Shown: positions 23,409-36,201 of the stretch, one piece after another
How positions within the stretch are numbered: the stretch's first letter is position 1
Layout: the number at the start of each line of letters is the position of its first letter
NCBI GenBank assembly: GCA_019671135.1
Contig: JAHRHY010000015.1
Location: 248,001 to 312,000 of the forward strand
Source: Linnemannia hyalina
Lineage: Eukaryota; Mortierellomycota; Mortierellomycetes; Mortierellales; Mortierellaceae
Direction: 5' to 3'
Length of the DNA: 64,000 nucleotides
Made by a program: the position numbers and the translations under genes
The notes under the pieces: model-generated
The model's input: the letters and a program-made list of their open reading frames with translations, nothing else
What the model was told of the DNA's origin: nothing
Database searches by the model: none

Positions 23409-25373
23409 ATGGCACCTCTGCTATCCAAGTCGGTTCTCCTTTTCCTTCTTCTTTCACCCCTCACCCAAGGATCATGCATTCACCGCGGATCACATTCTTC
23501 CTTCAAAGTCCAGGATTCTAATAGCCGTAATGTCGCTGATGCTACTGCTGATGGCAACCATAGGTTGTTCTTTGAGAATCTCCCCACCGTCCTGGAGAAG
23601 GCTCGTGTAGAAGGCGGTATCCCCGGTATGTCTGTTGCGATCATGCACAAGGGCCGTCTTGTCTTTGCTCAGGGATTCGGAAGGCGTAACATCAAAGATC
23701 CATTCACGACAAAGGTACCTATCAAGAACAACTTGAATCATCTGTGTGTTGTCTCCTTTGTCCTTTTTTTACTCACGATTATTGTTTTTCCTTGCCGCGG
23801 TGGCACCAAATAAACTCCCCATCCGTTGTAGACTGTAACTCATATCGCATCGCTGACAAAGGCATTTACTGCTACGGCTGTGGGTGAATTGGTGGCAGAG
23901 GGTAAGGTCGACTGGGATATCACCCCCGTCTCTCAGTACCTCCCCGAATTTCAATTGAAGGATCCTGTCCTGACCTCGCAATTGACTTTTGCCGACTTGC
24001 TCTCCCATCGAACGGTAAGATTGCGTTTACTATTGAGATGTGTCCTTGTATGTGCTAATTCGTCGCATATGGCGGACACTAAAACAAAAATATCATCTTC
24101 CTCGTGTCAAAACAGCCCTTTCCTTACATTGACGTGGCATGGTTCAGGAACGAACAGCCGCGCAGGAAGTTGATCAAGCAATTGAGATACCTTGATATGC
24201 CGTCAAAGCTACCTCGCGACGTCAACTACAACAACGTCATGTACGCCGTCGCCGGAGAGGCTGCCGCCAACGTCGCCGAAATTTCGTATACAGAACTGAT
24301 CAAGACCAAGATATTTGACCCCCTCGGACTCAAGGATGCAGGACTCTCACAAGCAGAGATGGCGAAGCGATCCAATTATGCGGTTCCATACTATGCCGCC
24401 ACTTTTGCTGACGCCAGGAGCGGGATTTATACAGAAGGATACATGGATCAGATCCCGATGTCTGATGCACCTGCTGGAGATATCTACATGAACGTGTTGG
24501 ACCTGGTCAAGTGGGGCGGTGTGATCATGAACGAGGGTGAATTGGAGGGAAAGCAGGTTTTGAGCAAAAGAAGCGTCCAGGAGACATTGAAGCCTCACAA
24601 CGTATTTTTGGATGATGAACGTCGGCCTGGTTTTGCACCTACTACAGGATATGGGTTTGGTTGGATTCTGGATTCGTACAAGGGTCATGCTATTATGAGC
24701 CACGGTATGTCAATTCTCTTTCATGCTCCCCATTATTGTTAATATTTCTGTTGCTCTCTGCCAAGCAAAAACAAGAAAACAATCAGACAGCAAAATTAAC
24801 CAAAGCCTTCATCTACCACCAGGCGGAGGAAACCCTGGTTACAGGTCCATGCTGGCATTCCTGCCGGACGACGACCTTGTCCTCGCGTTCTTGAGCAACA
24901 TAGAGGTTACAAATCTCCCCGGCAGCATCCTATATTACATGGCCGACGAACTCTTGAACTTGCCAAAGACCGAGGACTGGATCGACGACGTCGCCGTTAA
25001 GAGGACCCAAGAGACCTATAAAGTCCGCGGCGGCAATGAAAATGGCGATTTCCCTGACCGTATCGAAGGAACACGCAACAACCATGCCTTGGTCGACTAC
25101 ACCGGCGAGTATAGCCACCCTGTGTTTGAAAAGATTGTGGTCACGCTTCAGGAGGAAGGGTCGTTGTTTATGAAGATCCGGACGTTGGAGACCAAGTTGG
25201 AGCATTATCATTACGAGTCATTCAAGGGACACGTGGAAGACTTTTCCGCTAGGGGGAATGTCTTTTTTACGTTCTTTACGGGTTCGAATGGTCGTGTTGA
25301 GTCGGTGGAGGCTACGCTTGTTTTGGATTCTGGACCCGAAGTGTATAAGAAAATGGAGACGTCAAAGCAATAG
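23409..25373 (+). CDS. Secreted S12 serine hydrolase (CubicO/beta-lactamase-like), copy 2
   Basis: Four exons: 23409-23714, 23832-24014, 24116-24704, 24823-25373; 542 aa. It is the only complete copy with an evident signal peptide (MAPLLSKSVLLFLLLSPLTQ), so it is probably exported. Motifs: Ser109-x-x-Lys112 in IASLTK, Tyr201-x-Asn203 in VNYNN, and SHGGGNPGY across the phase-1 intron 3. The C-terminal exon carries the DUF3471-like domain (VDYTGEYSHPVFEK, LEHYHYESFKGH). Exon 2 is 183 nt, as in the other copies; exon 3 is one codon shorter. The preceding pseudogene suggests tandem duplication. The substrate is unknown; the fold class covers peptidases, amidases and esterases. Confidence 0.92.
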
Positions 25374-26157
25374 AAAATTGAAATTTGTTGTAGTAGTCGT
25401 CTTATAAAAATGGGTCTGTGAAAAGATGGCATTTGTGCATGGTGGTTGGATGTTCTCAGAAGAGAGAAAGAAGAGAGGGAGAAAGCGAAAAAGAAGGAAA
25501 AGAGAGAGAGAGAGAGGGGAGAGAGAAAAATAAAAGTGACCGAACGTCGACCTTGTCTCGGCTCACATCCTGCACAGAGGCCAGCATGTGGCGCTACACC
25601 TATAGGCACAAGTCGGAAGGCACCGTCTCGCCCTCTACGTTTCCTACCTCTGCCCAGTGATGAACTCAGGGTGAGACTCCTGGCTCTACTACTTTCCGTC
25701 GTCACCTCCACTTCCAAGTTAGCCGGTGATTTTGAGATTGTTTCCAAGACGCGGGAAGACAAAGCAGTGAATATGATGACGACTTGAGCAATGACTACGA
25801 AACGCGAGCTTATTCTCCATGGTTGTCTGCTTCGTGTAGTTAACATGTGCGAGCTCGACTGCCACATCAACGTCACAATTTCTTCTGGGCGCGAGAGCCC
25901 TCAAAATTGAATGTCATATGCGGTTCCTGAAGCGTCCTCTTCCACGCCCTTCACTCCCTCTCATCCACCCCTCTCTCGCATTCACGCTCCTTCCTTCTTC
26001 CTCTCTCCCCATCAACTCCATACCCAACAAATAGACACTCATACACACACGCACAAACATACACCAACAAGAGGGGACCAGAGACCATATCAACAGTAAC
26101 CACAGACAGAAAAAGCGCACAGCACAACACACTCCTCTCTTCACACAAGACCCAGTC
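25374..26157. other. Intergenic region with GA-rich tract
   Basis: A purine-rich stretch covers about 25450-25535. The last 250 nt before the dynactin ATG are CA/CT-rich, as in other leaders here. Open frames on both strands look like chance products of biased composition. Confidence 0.55.
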
Positions 26158-29100
26158 ATGGCGGACCCTGGAAGTCAACCCCCTGGCATCGACGTCGGCA
26201 TGCGAGTCGAGGTCAGCGGGAACCTAGGCTACGTCCGCTATGTCGGTCAGACCTCATTCTCCACCGGACGATGGGTCGGTGTCGAACTCGACCTGCCGCG
26301 AGGTAAAAACGGTGGTGTCGTCGAAGGAAAACGCTACTTTGACTGCAGGGCCATGCACGGTGTCTTTGTCCGTCCACCTCAAGCTCGCATCATCGTCGAC
26401 GGTGTTGCTCCTACTGGAGCACAGGTAACTAACTGGCTAATGGCGACATAAGCAGAGTCCTACTACTTTTTGTTCTCGTAGCATTCGTTCGTTGACCCAA
26501 TGGCTGACCACCATCTCTCTCTGTTGCATTCGCGAATGGTAGCCTGAACCAGCAGGACGGGCGGCTTCTCGCCCCTCATCCGTCTCAAGTCGCTCACAGC
26601 TGTCTGCAGGAAGCCGAACACTTGTTCCGAGCAGACCCTCGTCCGTGAGGACCACTATCGCATCCCCAACAGCCGCCACAGGCGCCTCAAGACTCACAAA
26701 ACCAGCAGCCAGGAGAGCCGGCACAGACTCAACACCCGATTCGCCCGGCTCTGCACGCAGGATAAAAGTTGCACCTCAGTCAGCCCGTGACGATGACCAC
26801 CACTTGGCAGAGCGTTCACGTTCCAGCACACCACCTACATCCGCCAACCTTCAGCAACCGCAAAATCAATTACTTCTCCAACAACAACAGCTGCAGCTTC
26901 AAAGGCAGCAAGAGGCCATGCTGGCGGAGGAGGAGAGTAAGCGTCTGACTATGGAGGAGGCCTTGATTCAGGAGGAACTTGAACAGGAGGAAGAGCTTGC
27001 CCAGAAGGAACAACAACAGGAACAACAGGGTTTTGCTCCTTTGCCAGCGTCAGCCTCTGGAGGAACCCCGTCGACTCAGTCGCAACAGGGAAACAACGCT
27101 CAGCGAACGGAGGCTGTTGTCCCCTTGAAGGAGTATGAGGAACTGAAGATCAAGCTCCGTATCCTGGAGACCAAGCGCACTGAGGACCGTGAGCGGATCC
27201 GTGATGCTGAAAAGGCCAAGGAGGAATCTGAACAGTTCCTGAACATCCGCACTAAATTGCAAGGTACTTTTTTTTTTATATTTAATCTGCGGTCGGAGGT
27301 GATGCTGCTTCCTACTTTCAGTTGACATCACTGGCATATCTAACACCCTACCATGTTTCTACACACTTTAGCCAAGCTGACAGAGATGCAACAGGAACTG
27401 CGGGACTCGAAGCGAAGCCTGAAAGAGTCTCAGACAGAGAAGGAGGCGTTTGAGAACAAATACAACGATGTGCTCGATTCTATGGAGGTGACACTACTGG
27501 ACAAGGAAATGGCAGAGGAGCGGGCAGAAAACTTGCAACACGAAGTCAACATGCTGAGGGAGAAGGTCGACGAGATGCACGTCGACTTGAACGTATTCCA
27601 GCAGGAAGATGGCAAGTAGTTTTTCACACACGCACTTGCACTTGCTCACGGCCAAGCTCACTCGCGCTCCCCTGAAAATTATTTTGTTTATTTGCTGTCA
27701 CATGCCACATGTGGGACGAGCATGGTCACTTCAGTGGGACAACAAGCATCTGACCATGTATATGCATATTTGTCTTTTATCAATCCGAACAACACTAATA
27801 GCAGGTCTTGGAAACCCGGCTGTCAACCAAATCCAGCTGGAACGACAGAATGAACGACTCAAGGAGGCTCTACTCAGGTAACACGGACACCGGATAATGA
27901 AACAGAGAGACCTACACCATGCAACAGTATGACATCTACATGTCCTTACCTCTGGCTCATTCTTTCTATTATTTTATACCACCAGGCTGCGTGACATGAC
28001 GAGTGAACAGGAAGCAGAGATGACCAGGAAACTCAAAAACCTGGAGAAGGAGGCATCGATGGTGCAGGAGGTTCAACTTCACAACGAAAAGCTGCGCGAA
28101 AATTTGGAGTTGGCTGAGAGCCAGATTGAGGACTTGAAGCAGCGTCTGGATGATGCCATTGGTGCTGAGGACATGATCGAGCAGCTTTCCGAACGGAACA
28201 TTACCCTCGGTGAGAAGATCGAGGAGATGCAGAGCGCTATTGACGACCTGGAGGCCCTCAAGGAACTTAACGACGAGCTCGAGGAGAACCACAGCGAGAC
28301 TGAGAAGCAGCTTCAGACAGAGATCAACATGAAGGATGGCCAGCTCAGGGATCAGTTTAAGAAGATCGAGACCTTGGAGGAGAACATTGGCGACTATGAG
28401 AACACTATCCTCCAGTTCCGTGAGTTAGTTGTTCATCTTCAGAATGATTTGGAGTCGTTGCGCCAGAAGCAGGAGTCTGCCACCGGCAGTGGTTTGGGCA
28501 GCCAGTCCCAGGCCATGTTGAACCTGAACCTCCAATTGCAGTCGACTGCGATGAAGGCTCAGGCCAAGGCTATCGACCTCGAGCTCCGCAAGCTGGATGC
28601 CCTCCAGGCCAACGACAACTTGATGCTGGTCCAGCCCTACTTGCCCGATGGTTTCTTCCGCACCGAAAACGACTCGATTCAGAGTCTGTTGTTGTTCAAG
28701 CGCCTGGCGTTCAAGGCAGAGTTGATGAACAAGCACCTGGAGCAGCAGTACAGCATTTCGGACAAGATTGCCCAAAACAATATACCCTCGGACCTCGTGC
28801 CCATCTGCGAAATCCGCCAAAAGCTGGCCTGGTTTGGCGACCTTGCCAAGCGGTTCGTCTCTTATATCGAAGGCTGCCCCGTCGAGGTCTTTGTCAAGAT
28901 GGGCCATGTCTACCACGACCTTGTCGGAACTGAACGTCGCCTCAATGCTTGGGTCGAGCTTTTGCGCAAGGAGGAACTCAAGGAGTCTGATTGCGTCGTC
29001 GATCTGCACAGGGCCATCGCCCAGCTAGACCATTTGGCAGACACTTTCTTGACTAACACCAAGTTGGACCTTGTTGACCGTTATCAAGGCGCTACTCGGG

Positions 29101-31234
29101 CATTGGACCTCAACTTTGACCGCATCTTTGTCAACCTCTCGGCCATCGGTTCCTTGTTCAAGACGAGCGAGGATGGTGTGCGCTTGGTTGACACCGACGA
29201 TATCCAGTACCAGATTGTCCAGAGTGTTGCTAACATGTGTCTGCAGGCCAAGTCGGGCAAGACCATCACCAGGTACTTTCACTTGCCTTGTCTTTTGGCT
29301 ATATTGCCTTCTTTGACAATCAACTATACAATGTTAACCGGTTGTCTTTGACATTCTGTCTATTTAGGAAAGTTTTGCGCAAGATTGACGAAATGACATC
29401 ACAGGCATCGGTCATCAAACCTGAGGCCTTCGCCCAGTACAGCAACGCCTGTACTGCAAGCACGAAGTTGGGCGAGTTCACTCACGAGGTCAGGAAGCGC
29501 ATCTTGGAGTATGTTCGCGCTCGTCGTGAGGGTGTCAAGACTGAGACTATTCACCAGACGATCTTCAGTGTCACCGACTCACACTTGGGCATCAACGAGA
29601 CTGGAATGTGGGATGGCTGCCGCAAGATGTTGACTGGATTGTTGCAGGACATCACTGCCTTGGCCGAGGGAATCTTGGATCCCGAAATCTCCGTCAAGAG
29701 TACGTTGTTGTCATCAGTTTGTTTTTGCTTGCCACTCGCCCCCCATGGAAAAAAGTAAATGCTAACAAATTTATATGTTGCAATTATTAGTTGCCAAGCC
29801 TGACAAGGTCTGGATCAAGAGGGCCAAGGACTTGAAGGCTGAGGTCATTATCAATGTCGACGCAGAGCAGAAGGCTCAATCTCTTCAGGACCAGGTGTTG
29901 AAGCTCGTCAAGGAGGCCAAGCTAAAGGTGCGTGCGCTTTTCTCACTGCTTTTTAGCCATGTGTTTTTGTCCACCTTGCCACGTGTTCCTAGGACTAACA
30001 TGTAATATAAACATTCATGTGTCAATGTAGGACCAAGCACTCCAAGAGTCTGGAGTCAAGATTGAGTTGCTCGGCAAGCGGATGGAGAACTTCAAGAAGC
30101 AGGCAGAGCAGATTTCTATCTTGGACCGTGATGTTGACAAGGCCAAGAAGCAGGAGCGGGATTACGACGAGGCTATCAGCGCTCTGCAGGCTGACATGGC
30201 TGCCCTTGAGGAGCAGAACGCTCAGTTGAGGAGATTGGTCAAGAAGTCAGAGATCAGGAATATGGTGCCACCATCAAAGAGGCCTCCTCATGGCCAACAT
30301 GGTCCCAGTGGCTCTGTTCTTGACTCTGAGGCTACCAATGCTTTGGCCCAAGATGGATCTGAGACTGGCAACAACAGGGATTTGATGATCCAGATTGAGT
30401 CTCTCAAGTCGGCGCTGCGATTCTTGCGTTCTGAGAACGCGGCTTTGAGGACACGGGCTGCTTTGCTCGACCTTGGATTGACTGCCGACCTGTCTGGCCT
30501 GGCTGCTCCATTGAGCCGTGTCTTTGATACCGAGGAGTCGTCGGCTCAGTCTCAGGGTGGTGCCGCCAACCCCGTGACGCAGAAGCGTGCCTTGAACGCG
30601 GATAATGAGCTCAGGGCTGTTGCGCTTGAGACCAAGAGACTGATCAAGGATGCTCGTGTTGTTTGCGCGTCACCCAAGATTGTCGATCTGACCAAGCACA
30701 GCATTAGTGCGTCCAAGGCTCCCGCTGCCGATGGATCTGCTGCAGCTGTTAGCACATCAACAGCTCGCCGTCCATGGCTGGCACAGTCTAGCCGTCCTGA
30801 GTGGCAGTACCACACCCAGCAGGCAGCCTTCAACACGATCCAACAGAGAAGCATCGAGCTCAAGGAGAGATTAGCCAAGGTGTCGCGCAGCGGCATCAAC
30901 GCCGCCCCTGCCAAACTCAAGAAGGTACGCTTTTTTTTTGTGCGAATTAACGTTGCATGGTTGTTAAGAGAGAAAATTGTGCTGGATTCATGATTTCTGA
31001 CCCATTTTTGTTCTTTGTGGCTTCTTTTTTCTTCATTCTATTCGGAACGTACGTGTGTTTGTAAAATAGCTTTCGTTGGTGGAGACTCCGATCGGCCGTG
31101 TTCATTTCCCCAAGAGCATGTCTGGACTTGCAGGTGCACCGGAGAGCCAACAGTCGCCAGCAAGGAAAGACTTGGCTGTCTATCTCAGGAGCAGTGCAGA
31201 GTTTGAAGCCATGCACCAGCTGTTTGTTCGCTAG
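26158..31234 (+). CDS. Dynactin large subunit (p150-Glued/Nip100-type)
   Basis: Nine exons: 26158-26424, 26543-27263, 27372-27611, 27805-27877, 27986-29272, 29368-29699, 29791-29927, 30031-30924, 31070-31234; 1371 aa. The N-terminal CAP-Gly domain (residues ~14-80: GNLGYVRYVGQTSFSTGRWV, RGKNGGVVEGKRYF, HGVFVRP) binds microtubule plus ends. A Ser/Pro/Arg-rich linker and Gln-rich stretch follow, then long coiled coils with the typical NERLKEALLRLRD. The dynactin domain lies around LDALQANDNLMLVQPYLPDG and LAKRFVSYIEGCPVEVF, with a second coiled coil near the end. The subunit links dynein to cargo and microtubules in the cytoplasm. The CAP-Gly motif is GKNGG instead of the usual GKNDG. Intron 3 has a GC donor (GCAAGT at 27612); its acceptor may be 3 nt earlier. 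Confidence 0.95.
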
Positions 31235-31710
31235 ACGCCTTGTTTTGTTATATAATTACTAAGAGAGAGAAATGAAGTCGATGCCCTTGAATATATCCAT
31301 TGTTTGTCGTCATAACACAAACGCTATGTATTTCTCCGCGACAGCAAAGAGAGTTTGAAAAATGTGAAAAGAAAAAAAAGTTCCCCGCAACTTCGCGGTG
31401 TTCGGTGAAAGTGGGCGGCCCCAGGAAGGTGAAGGTGGATCGGCTTTGCCCGTGGAAAGTCGGAGGCTGTGGGAGGACAGTGAAAGGGGTAGGGAAGCCC
31501 ACCAACCAATCAGGACGCAATTACCAGAGGGAGAAGCAGGGACTCTCTTCTTTTGAGCTCGTCCAACACTCTCACACAAAAAGTGTTGCATTCCACTCCA
31601 TTCTCTTCTCTTTTCTCATTCTCTTTTTCTTTTTTCTTTTCTTTTCTTCTTTTCCTTCTACCCCAACCAGCACCACCTTCTCCTACACCCCTTCCTTCTT
31701 ATACTCAAAC
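31235..31710. other. Intergenic, allantoinase promoter and leader
   Basis: The last 130 nt before the allantoinase ATG are almost pure T/C. No gene is seen. Confidence 0.6.
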
Positions 31711-33490
31711 ATGTCCGTTGCCCCCAGACTCGTTATTACCTCCAACAGGGTGTTGCGCTCGCCCGCCGCCCCTGCTGCCCCAGGAACCATCATTGTCGAC
31801 AAGGCCACAGGAAAGATCGTCGAGGTCCTCGATACCGTCAAGACCCGTCAGGACTTTGGCGAGCAGATTACTCACCAGGAAGACTTTGTCGAGGCTGTCG
31901 ATAACGTCGTCATGCCCGGTGTCGTTGATGCTCACGTAAGGTTTACTTTTCTCTTTTTTTCCGGTTTTAAATGTATGCATGTTTTGCATGGTGTGGAAGT
32001 GGATCATGAACAGACAATTGACGTTTTTTTTGTGCACTTTGTTCATAACACACAACAATAGGTCCACATCAACGAGCCTGGAAGAACTCACTGGGAGGGA
32101 TTCGCAACTGCCACCAAGGCTGCTGCCGCTGGTAAGAACATCCTTTGACAACTTCCCACGCTGTTCACTTTCTCCCCCGTTGTGCCAGTCACCTTGAACA
32201 CCTATTGATCAGGCTCTAACAAACTGCAACTACCTCCTTACAAACGTATAGGCGGTGTTACTACTTTGATCGATATGCCTTTGAACTCGATCCCCCCTAC
32301 AACCACCGTCGAGAACCTCCACATCAAGACCGACGCCGCCCGCGGCCAGACCTACGTCGACGTCGGATTCTATGGTGGCGTGATCCCTACCAACGTCAAC
32401 GACCTGATTCCCCTCGTCAAGGAAGGCGTCAAGGGTTTCAAGTGCTTCATGATTGAGTCTGGTGTCGACGAGTTCCCCTGCGTCAATGAGGAGGAGATTG
32501 CCGCTGCGATGGAGAAGTTCCAGGAGACTGATTCAGTTTTCATGTTCCACGCTGAGCAGGACTGTGGAGATATCCCCAAGCCCGAGGGAATGGACCCCAA
32601 GGACTACAACACCTTCTTGCACCAGCGCCCCCAGCTCCTCGAGACCAACGCTATCCGTACAATCATCAAGTTGGCCAAGCAGTACCCCAAGGTCCGCTGC
32701 CACATCGTCCACTTGTCCGCTGCTGATGCCCTCCCCATGATCCGTCAGGCAAAGGCTGACGGTGTCCGCTTGACCGTCGAGACCTGCCCTCACTACTTGT
32801 CGTTGAACTCTGAGAATGTCCCTGAAGGCGCGACAGAGTACAAGTGCTGCCCCCCTATCCGTGAGGACGAAAACAGGGAGAAACTCTGGGAGGCATTGAA
32901 GGAGGGTACTATTGACTATGTTGTCTCGGATCACTCCCCTTGTGTTGTTGAGCTGAAGTTGATGGAGGCTGGTGACTTTGTTGGTGCCTGGGGTGGTATT
33001 GGTGGTCTCCAGTTCGGTATTCCAGTCGTCTGGACCGAAGCCCGTCGCCGTGGCTGCACGTAAGTCTCCCTTGTCCCTTTTTACTTTTTCGTATTGGTTT
33101 TTTGTGTCTACTTTAATCACATACTCCGCCTTTGAGGCTATTGCTGTATGCATTGACTAATAATCTCTTCTCCCTTCTTCCTATAACCTACTATAACAAA
33201 ATAGTATTCAGGACTTGACAAAGTGGCAGAGCTTCAACACCGCCCGCCAGGTCGGATTGGGCGGCATCAAGGGCTCGATCACAGTTGGCGCTGACGCAGA
33301 CTTTGTGATCTGGAACCCCGACGAGACCTTCGTCATCACCAAGGAGATCATCGAGTTCAAGAACAAGGTCACCCCTTACATGGGCAGGACTCTTCATGGA
33401 GTCGTCAAGGAGACCTTTGTCCGTGGACAGAAGGTCTGGACCCAGGGAAAGATCACCTCCGAGGTCGCCCTTGGCAAGCTCTTGTTGTAA
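31711..33490 (+). CDS. DAL1: Allantoinase
   Basis: Four exons: 31711-31935, 32062-32131, 32252-33059, 33205-33490; 462 aa. It catalyses hydrolysis of allantoin to allantoate in purine-nitrogen use. The metal-binding HxH (DAHVHINEPGRTHWEGF) is split by intron 1 between its two His residues. Further hallmarks are GGVTTLIDMPLNSIPPTT, which separates allantoinases from dihydropyrimidinases, the carbamylated-lysine region VKGFKCFM, the His residues in FHAEQ and HIVHLSAAD, and the catalytic Asp in SDHSPC. The C-terminal beta segment (VGADADFVIWNPDETFVI) is complete. Length is normal for the family. The start MSVAPRLVITSNRV follows a pyrimidine-rich leader. No other allantoin-pathway gene is nearby. 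Confidence 0.95.
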
Positions 33491-33613
33491 AATTCTTACA
33501 TAACATACATACCCACCTCTCTTCTCTTTTCTTCATAATCCCCCCTTCATTAACCCCCATTAGACCGATGGTTCACTGCCAAGTAAATCGCTAATTTGCA
33601 TTTTTTTTGTCGA

Positions 33614-33619
33614 AATAAA
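33614..33619 (+). terminator. Polyadenylation signal downstream of allantoinase
   Basis: Canonical AATAAA about 125 nt after the stop codon. Fungal signals are degenerate, so this is a candidate only. Confidence 0.4.
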
Positions 33620-34176
33620 ATCATCATATGTACAAAATGAAAGCAATCATTGTGAGGAACTTTTTATTACTGTCAAAGTTCCTGAATATGACAACAAAAC
33701 TTACACTCTATCAGCCACAATCCTGGACCATCGACTTGCAACTCTAAATATCCAAACCTGCCTGTTCTTCATAATTACCGACGCTGAAATTGAACCCATG
33801 GAGATACCCCCCGCTCTTGTTCCCGCCTGTTGATTGTAGTCCAGTCCAATAGTCTTCCTGCGGCACTGCCCTTCATCTATAACATATTCCCAAGAGCTCC
33901 ACCTCAGAAAAGGAGGGAAAACATCGTGCACAATGCAAAAATAAAAATATCAACATGTAAATAATTCAATGTCTGCTCTGATCCGCAACTTCCCATGACC
34001 TTGACTTCAAAAGATCCCAGTGCCTTGTCCAAGTGTGCTTGCCATGTTTGATACCAAAGAGAAAAAGTAGAGGGAAATAATGGTTAGTAGGCTGGGGTAA
34101 GGCTTGCGCTTTTCTCCTTTTCGGACAAACTCCACTTGAAAGTGCACACGAAAATAAGAACCTGCTTTTCCCTCCT

Positions 34177-34193
34177 CCCCCCCCCCCCCCCCC
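34177..34193 (+). repeat. Poly-C tract (17 nt)
   Basis: Uninterrupted C run inside the 2.7-kb gap, an unusual homopolymer for this sequence and a likely site of length variation or assembly error. Confidence 0.85.
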
Positions 34194-36201
34194 ACCATCT
34201 CATGGCGCGTTCGAGCGGTGTAAAAGGGATATTGTAGCCCGTATCTCACTTCCGGTCGGTGGATTAAATTACACTGTAGGGGCGTTTCGCGCAGTGGGTT
34301 AAGAGAGTTTGTGGAGGGGTGCAGAACAGGTGCTGACGAAAAAAGAAAAAAAAAATGAAGAGAAAACCAGAAAAAAAAAAGAGGACAAAAATATGAATGT
34401 CTCCACGTTCCTGTCGTAGAGGTCGCGCAATTGCCGAACATAATCCTAACTACACCTAGGTAGGCATCGGTATCAATCCTGTACTTGATCTAGCTCGTAT
34501 TACCAGACGACTTCACCAACAATGCTAGGGCAGTAGGTAAACTGACCTCGCCTCTATTCATGGACGGGCGAGTAGGGATTGAGTAAACCGAACTACTCAC
34601 GCTCTTATTAACACATCTCGAGCACAAAGAGGAGAGGGGAACAAAATCAACTGAGGGTCGCTTTCTGAGATGTCAACGGGAAACTAGGAATATGGGAAAA
34701 TGTGGCCCGAGGTAGAGGTATGCAGAGGGGGAAGGAAGGTGCTCAGAATATTTTGGACATGCGCGAAAAGATAGGGAGGAAGTGGAGAAGCACGATCGGA
34801 GTTGGTAATTTTGTTCACGAGTGGAGAATAATGAGGACGGCGTTCGGCAATTAAAGTCCCGTCCTTCACTGTCGTCACATCCTTCGGGGACCAGGGCTAC
34901 CATCTGTCGATCGCGCCCGTCTGTCCTGTCAAAGTGGTAAGGTATTCACCTACTCTCTTTGATCCTATGCTGCAAATGGAAGGAATTGCAATCAGCCGGG
35001 GTAAAGTATGAAATGCAAGCGGTTGGGGGTGAATAAGAGCAAGGGGGAGAAGAGGGCGCTTGCATGTGCCACCTCTCTTGTTGCTCAATTAATGAAAGAC
35101 ACACAATCGGGTGTCTCTTTTGTGCGATGCGATGCATTTGTCAGTTGTGCCTACTTGCTGCTGTCTGTGTGAATTATTTGTATGGGTTTGTACTCCCACA
35201 ACCCTCCTTGTTGTTGTACTCGCCTGGTCAAGAGAGAGTAAGAGTGTTGCATATGGAATCCAGGAACACATTGTTTACAAGCAGGAGAAAGGGATTCATC
35301 GAGTAATAACAACAGGTGATACTCGAGTCTGCACATGGACTAGAGTTGCCAAGTAACCATGGACTCTCTCTCTCTTATTCTTTGAGGTAGGAGTGATATA
35401 GGCGCGAGGGTGGTGAAGGCCATTCACGAGAGTATGCTGAGACACACACTAGTGAAGGATGGTTAACGAGAAGATGACAAGGGGAAGGCTGAAGAAAAAG
35501 GATAGAAGACGAGTGAAAGTTGAAGCGTAAAGAGCTGTTACGCCTTCTCCTTCCAGGTCAACCTTATCGATTTCTCTCTCATCATTCCTCTCCATTGCTG
35601 AGCCAACAATAGCGTATGGCTATGTACCTTCTCTATGCAGTGTGTATCTCCAAATGTCACGCTATATTCCTCTGTTGTGATGTACTGTACATAGACAGCG
35701 CTCAAACGTATTCATTTACTCGTTCATTCAATTCATATTGCATCGCATCCACACCGCGCTTGTCCACCCTCATCCCTCTCCTATACGCATCCACAACACA
35801 AAAAGCCCGTTTCGCTTCTCCACTGCCTGGACTCCGTCGTTTCTGTGGAGCACAACGCAAAGTACTTTTTACCAGCATACTTTACATTTTCAATGCTTTC
35901 TTTGCTTCTTTCCACTTTGGCCATCCTCCATTCTTCTTTAACCCTCCTCCTCTTCCTCTTACTCTTCCTTCCCACTTTCGCCTCGAGTAGCTCCCTTCTC
36001 TGAGCAAGCGATCGATCACCCATCCCTTCCTTTCTCTCCTTCACTCCCTCCTTTTTCCTCCTCTTGGACCCCAACACAACAGAAACGATCCTCACTCCTC
36101 CCTCTTCTAACGGTCGTCTTCTTCCACCTATACCCTTTTCCCCTCCAATTAATGATCCTTTACTCTACAACTTAACTCAACAATAATCCCCACTACACAC
36201 A

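Larger units (their letters stand above)
33491..36201. other. Large gene-poor interval (2.7 kb)
   Basis: No spliced or unspliced gene could be supported on either strand. It contains a possible polyadenylation signal (33614-33619), a 17-nt poly-C run (34177-34193) and an increasingly CT-rich approach to the next gene (about 35890-36120). The longest open frames lack family features. Confidence 0.55.
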
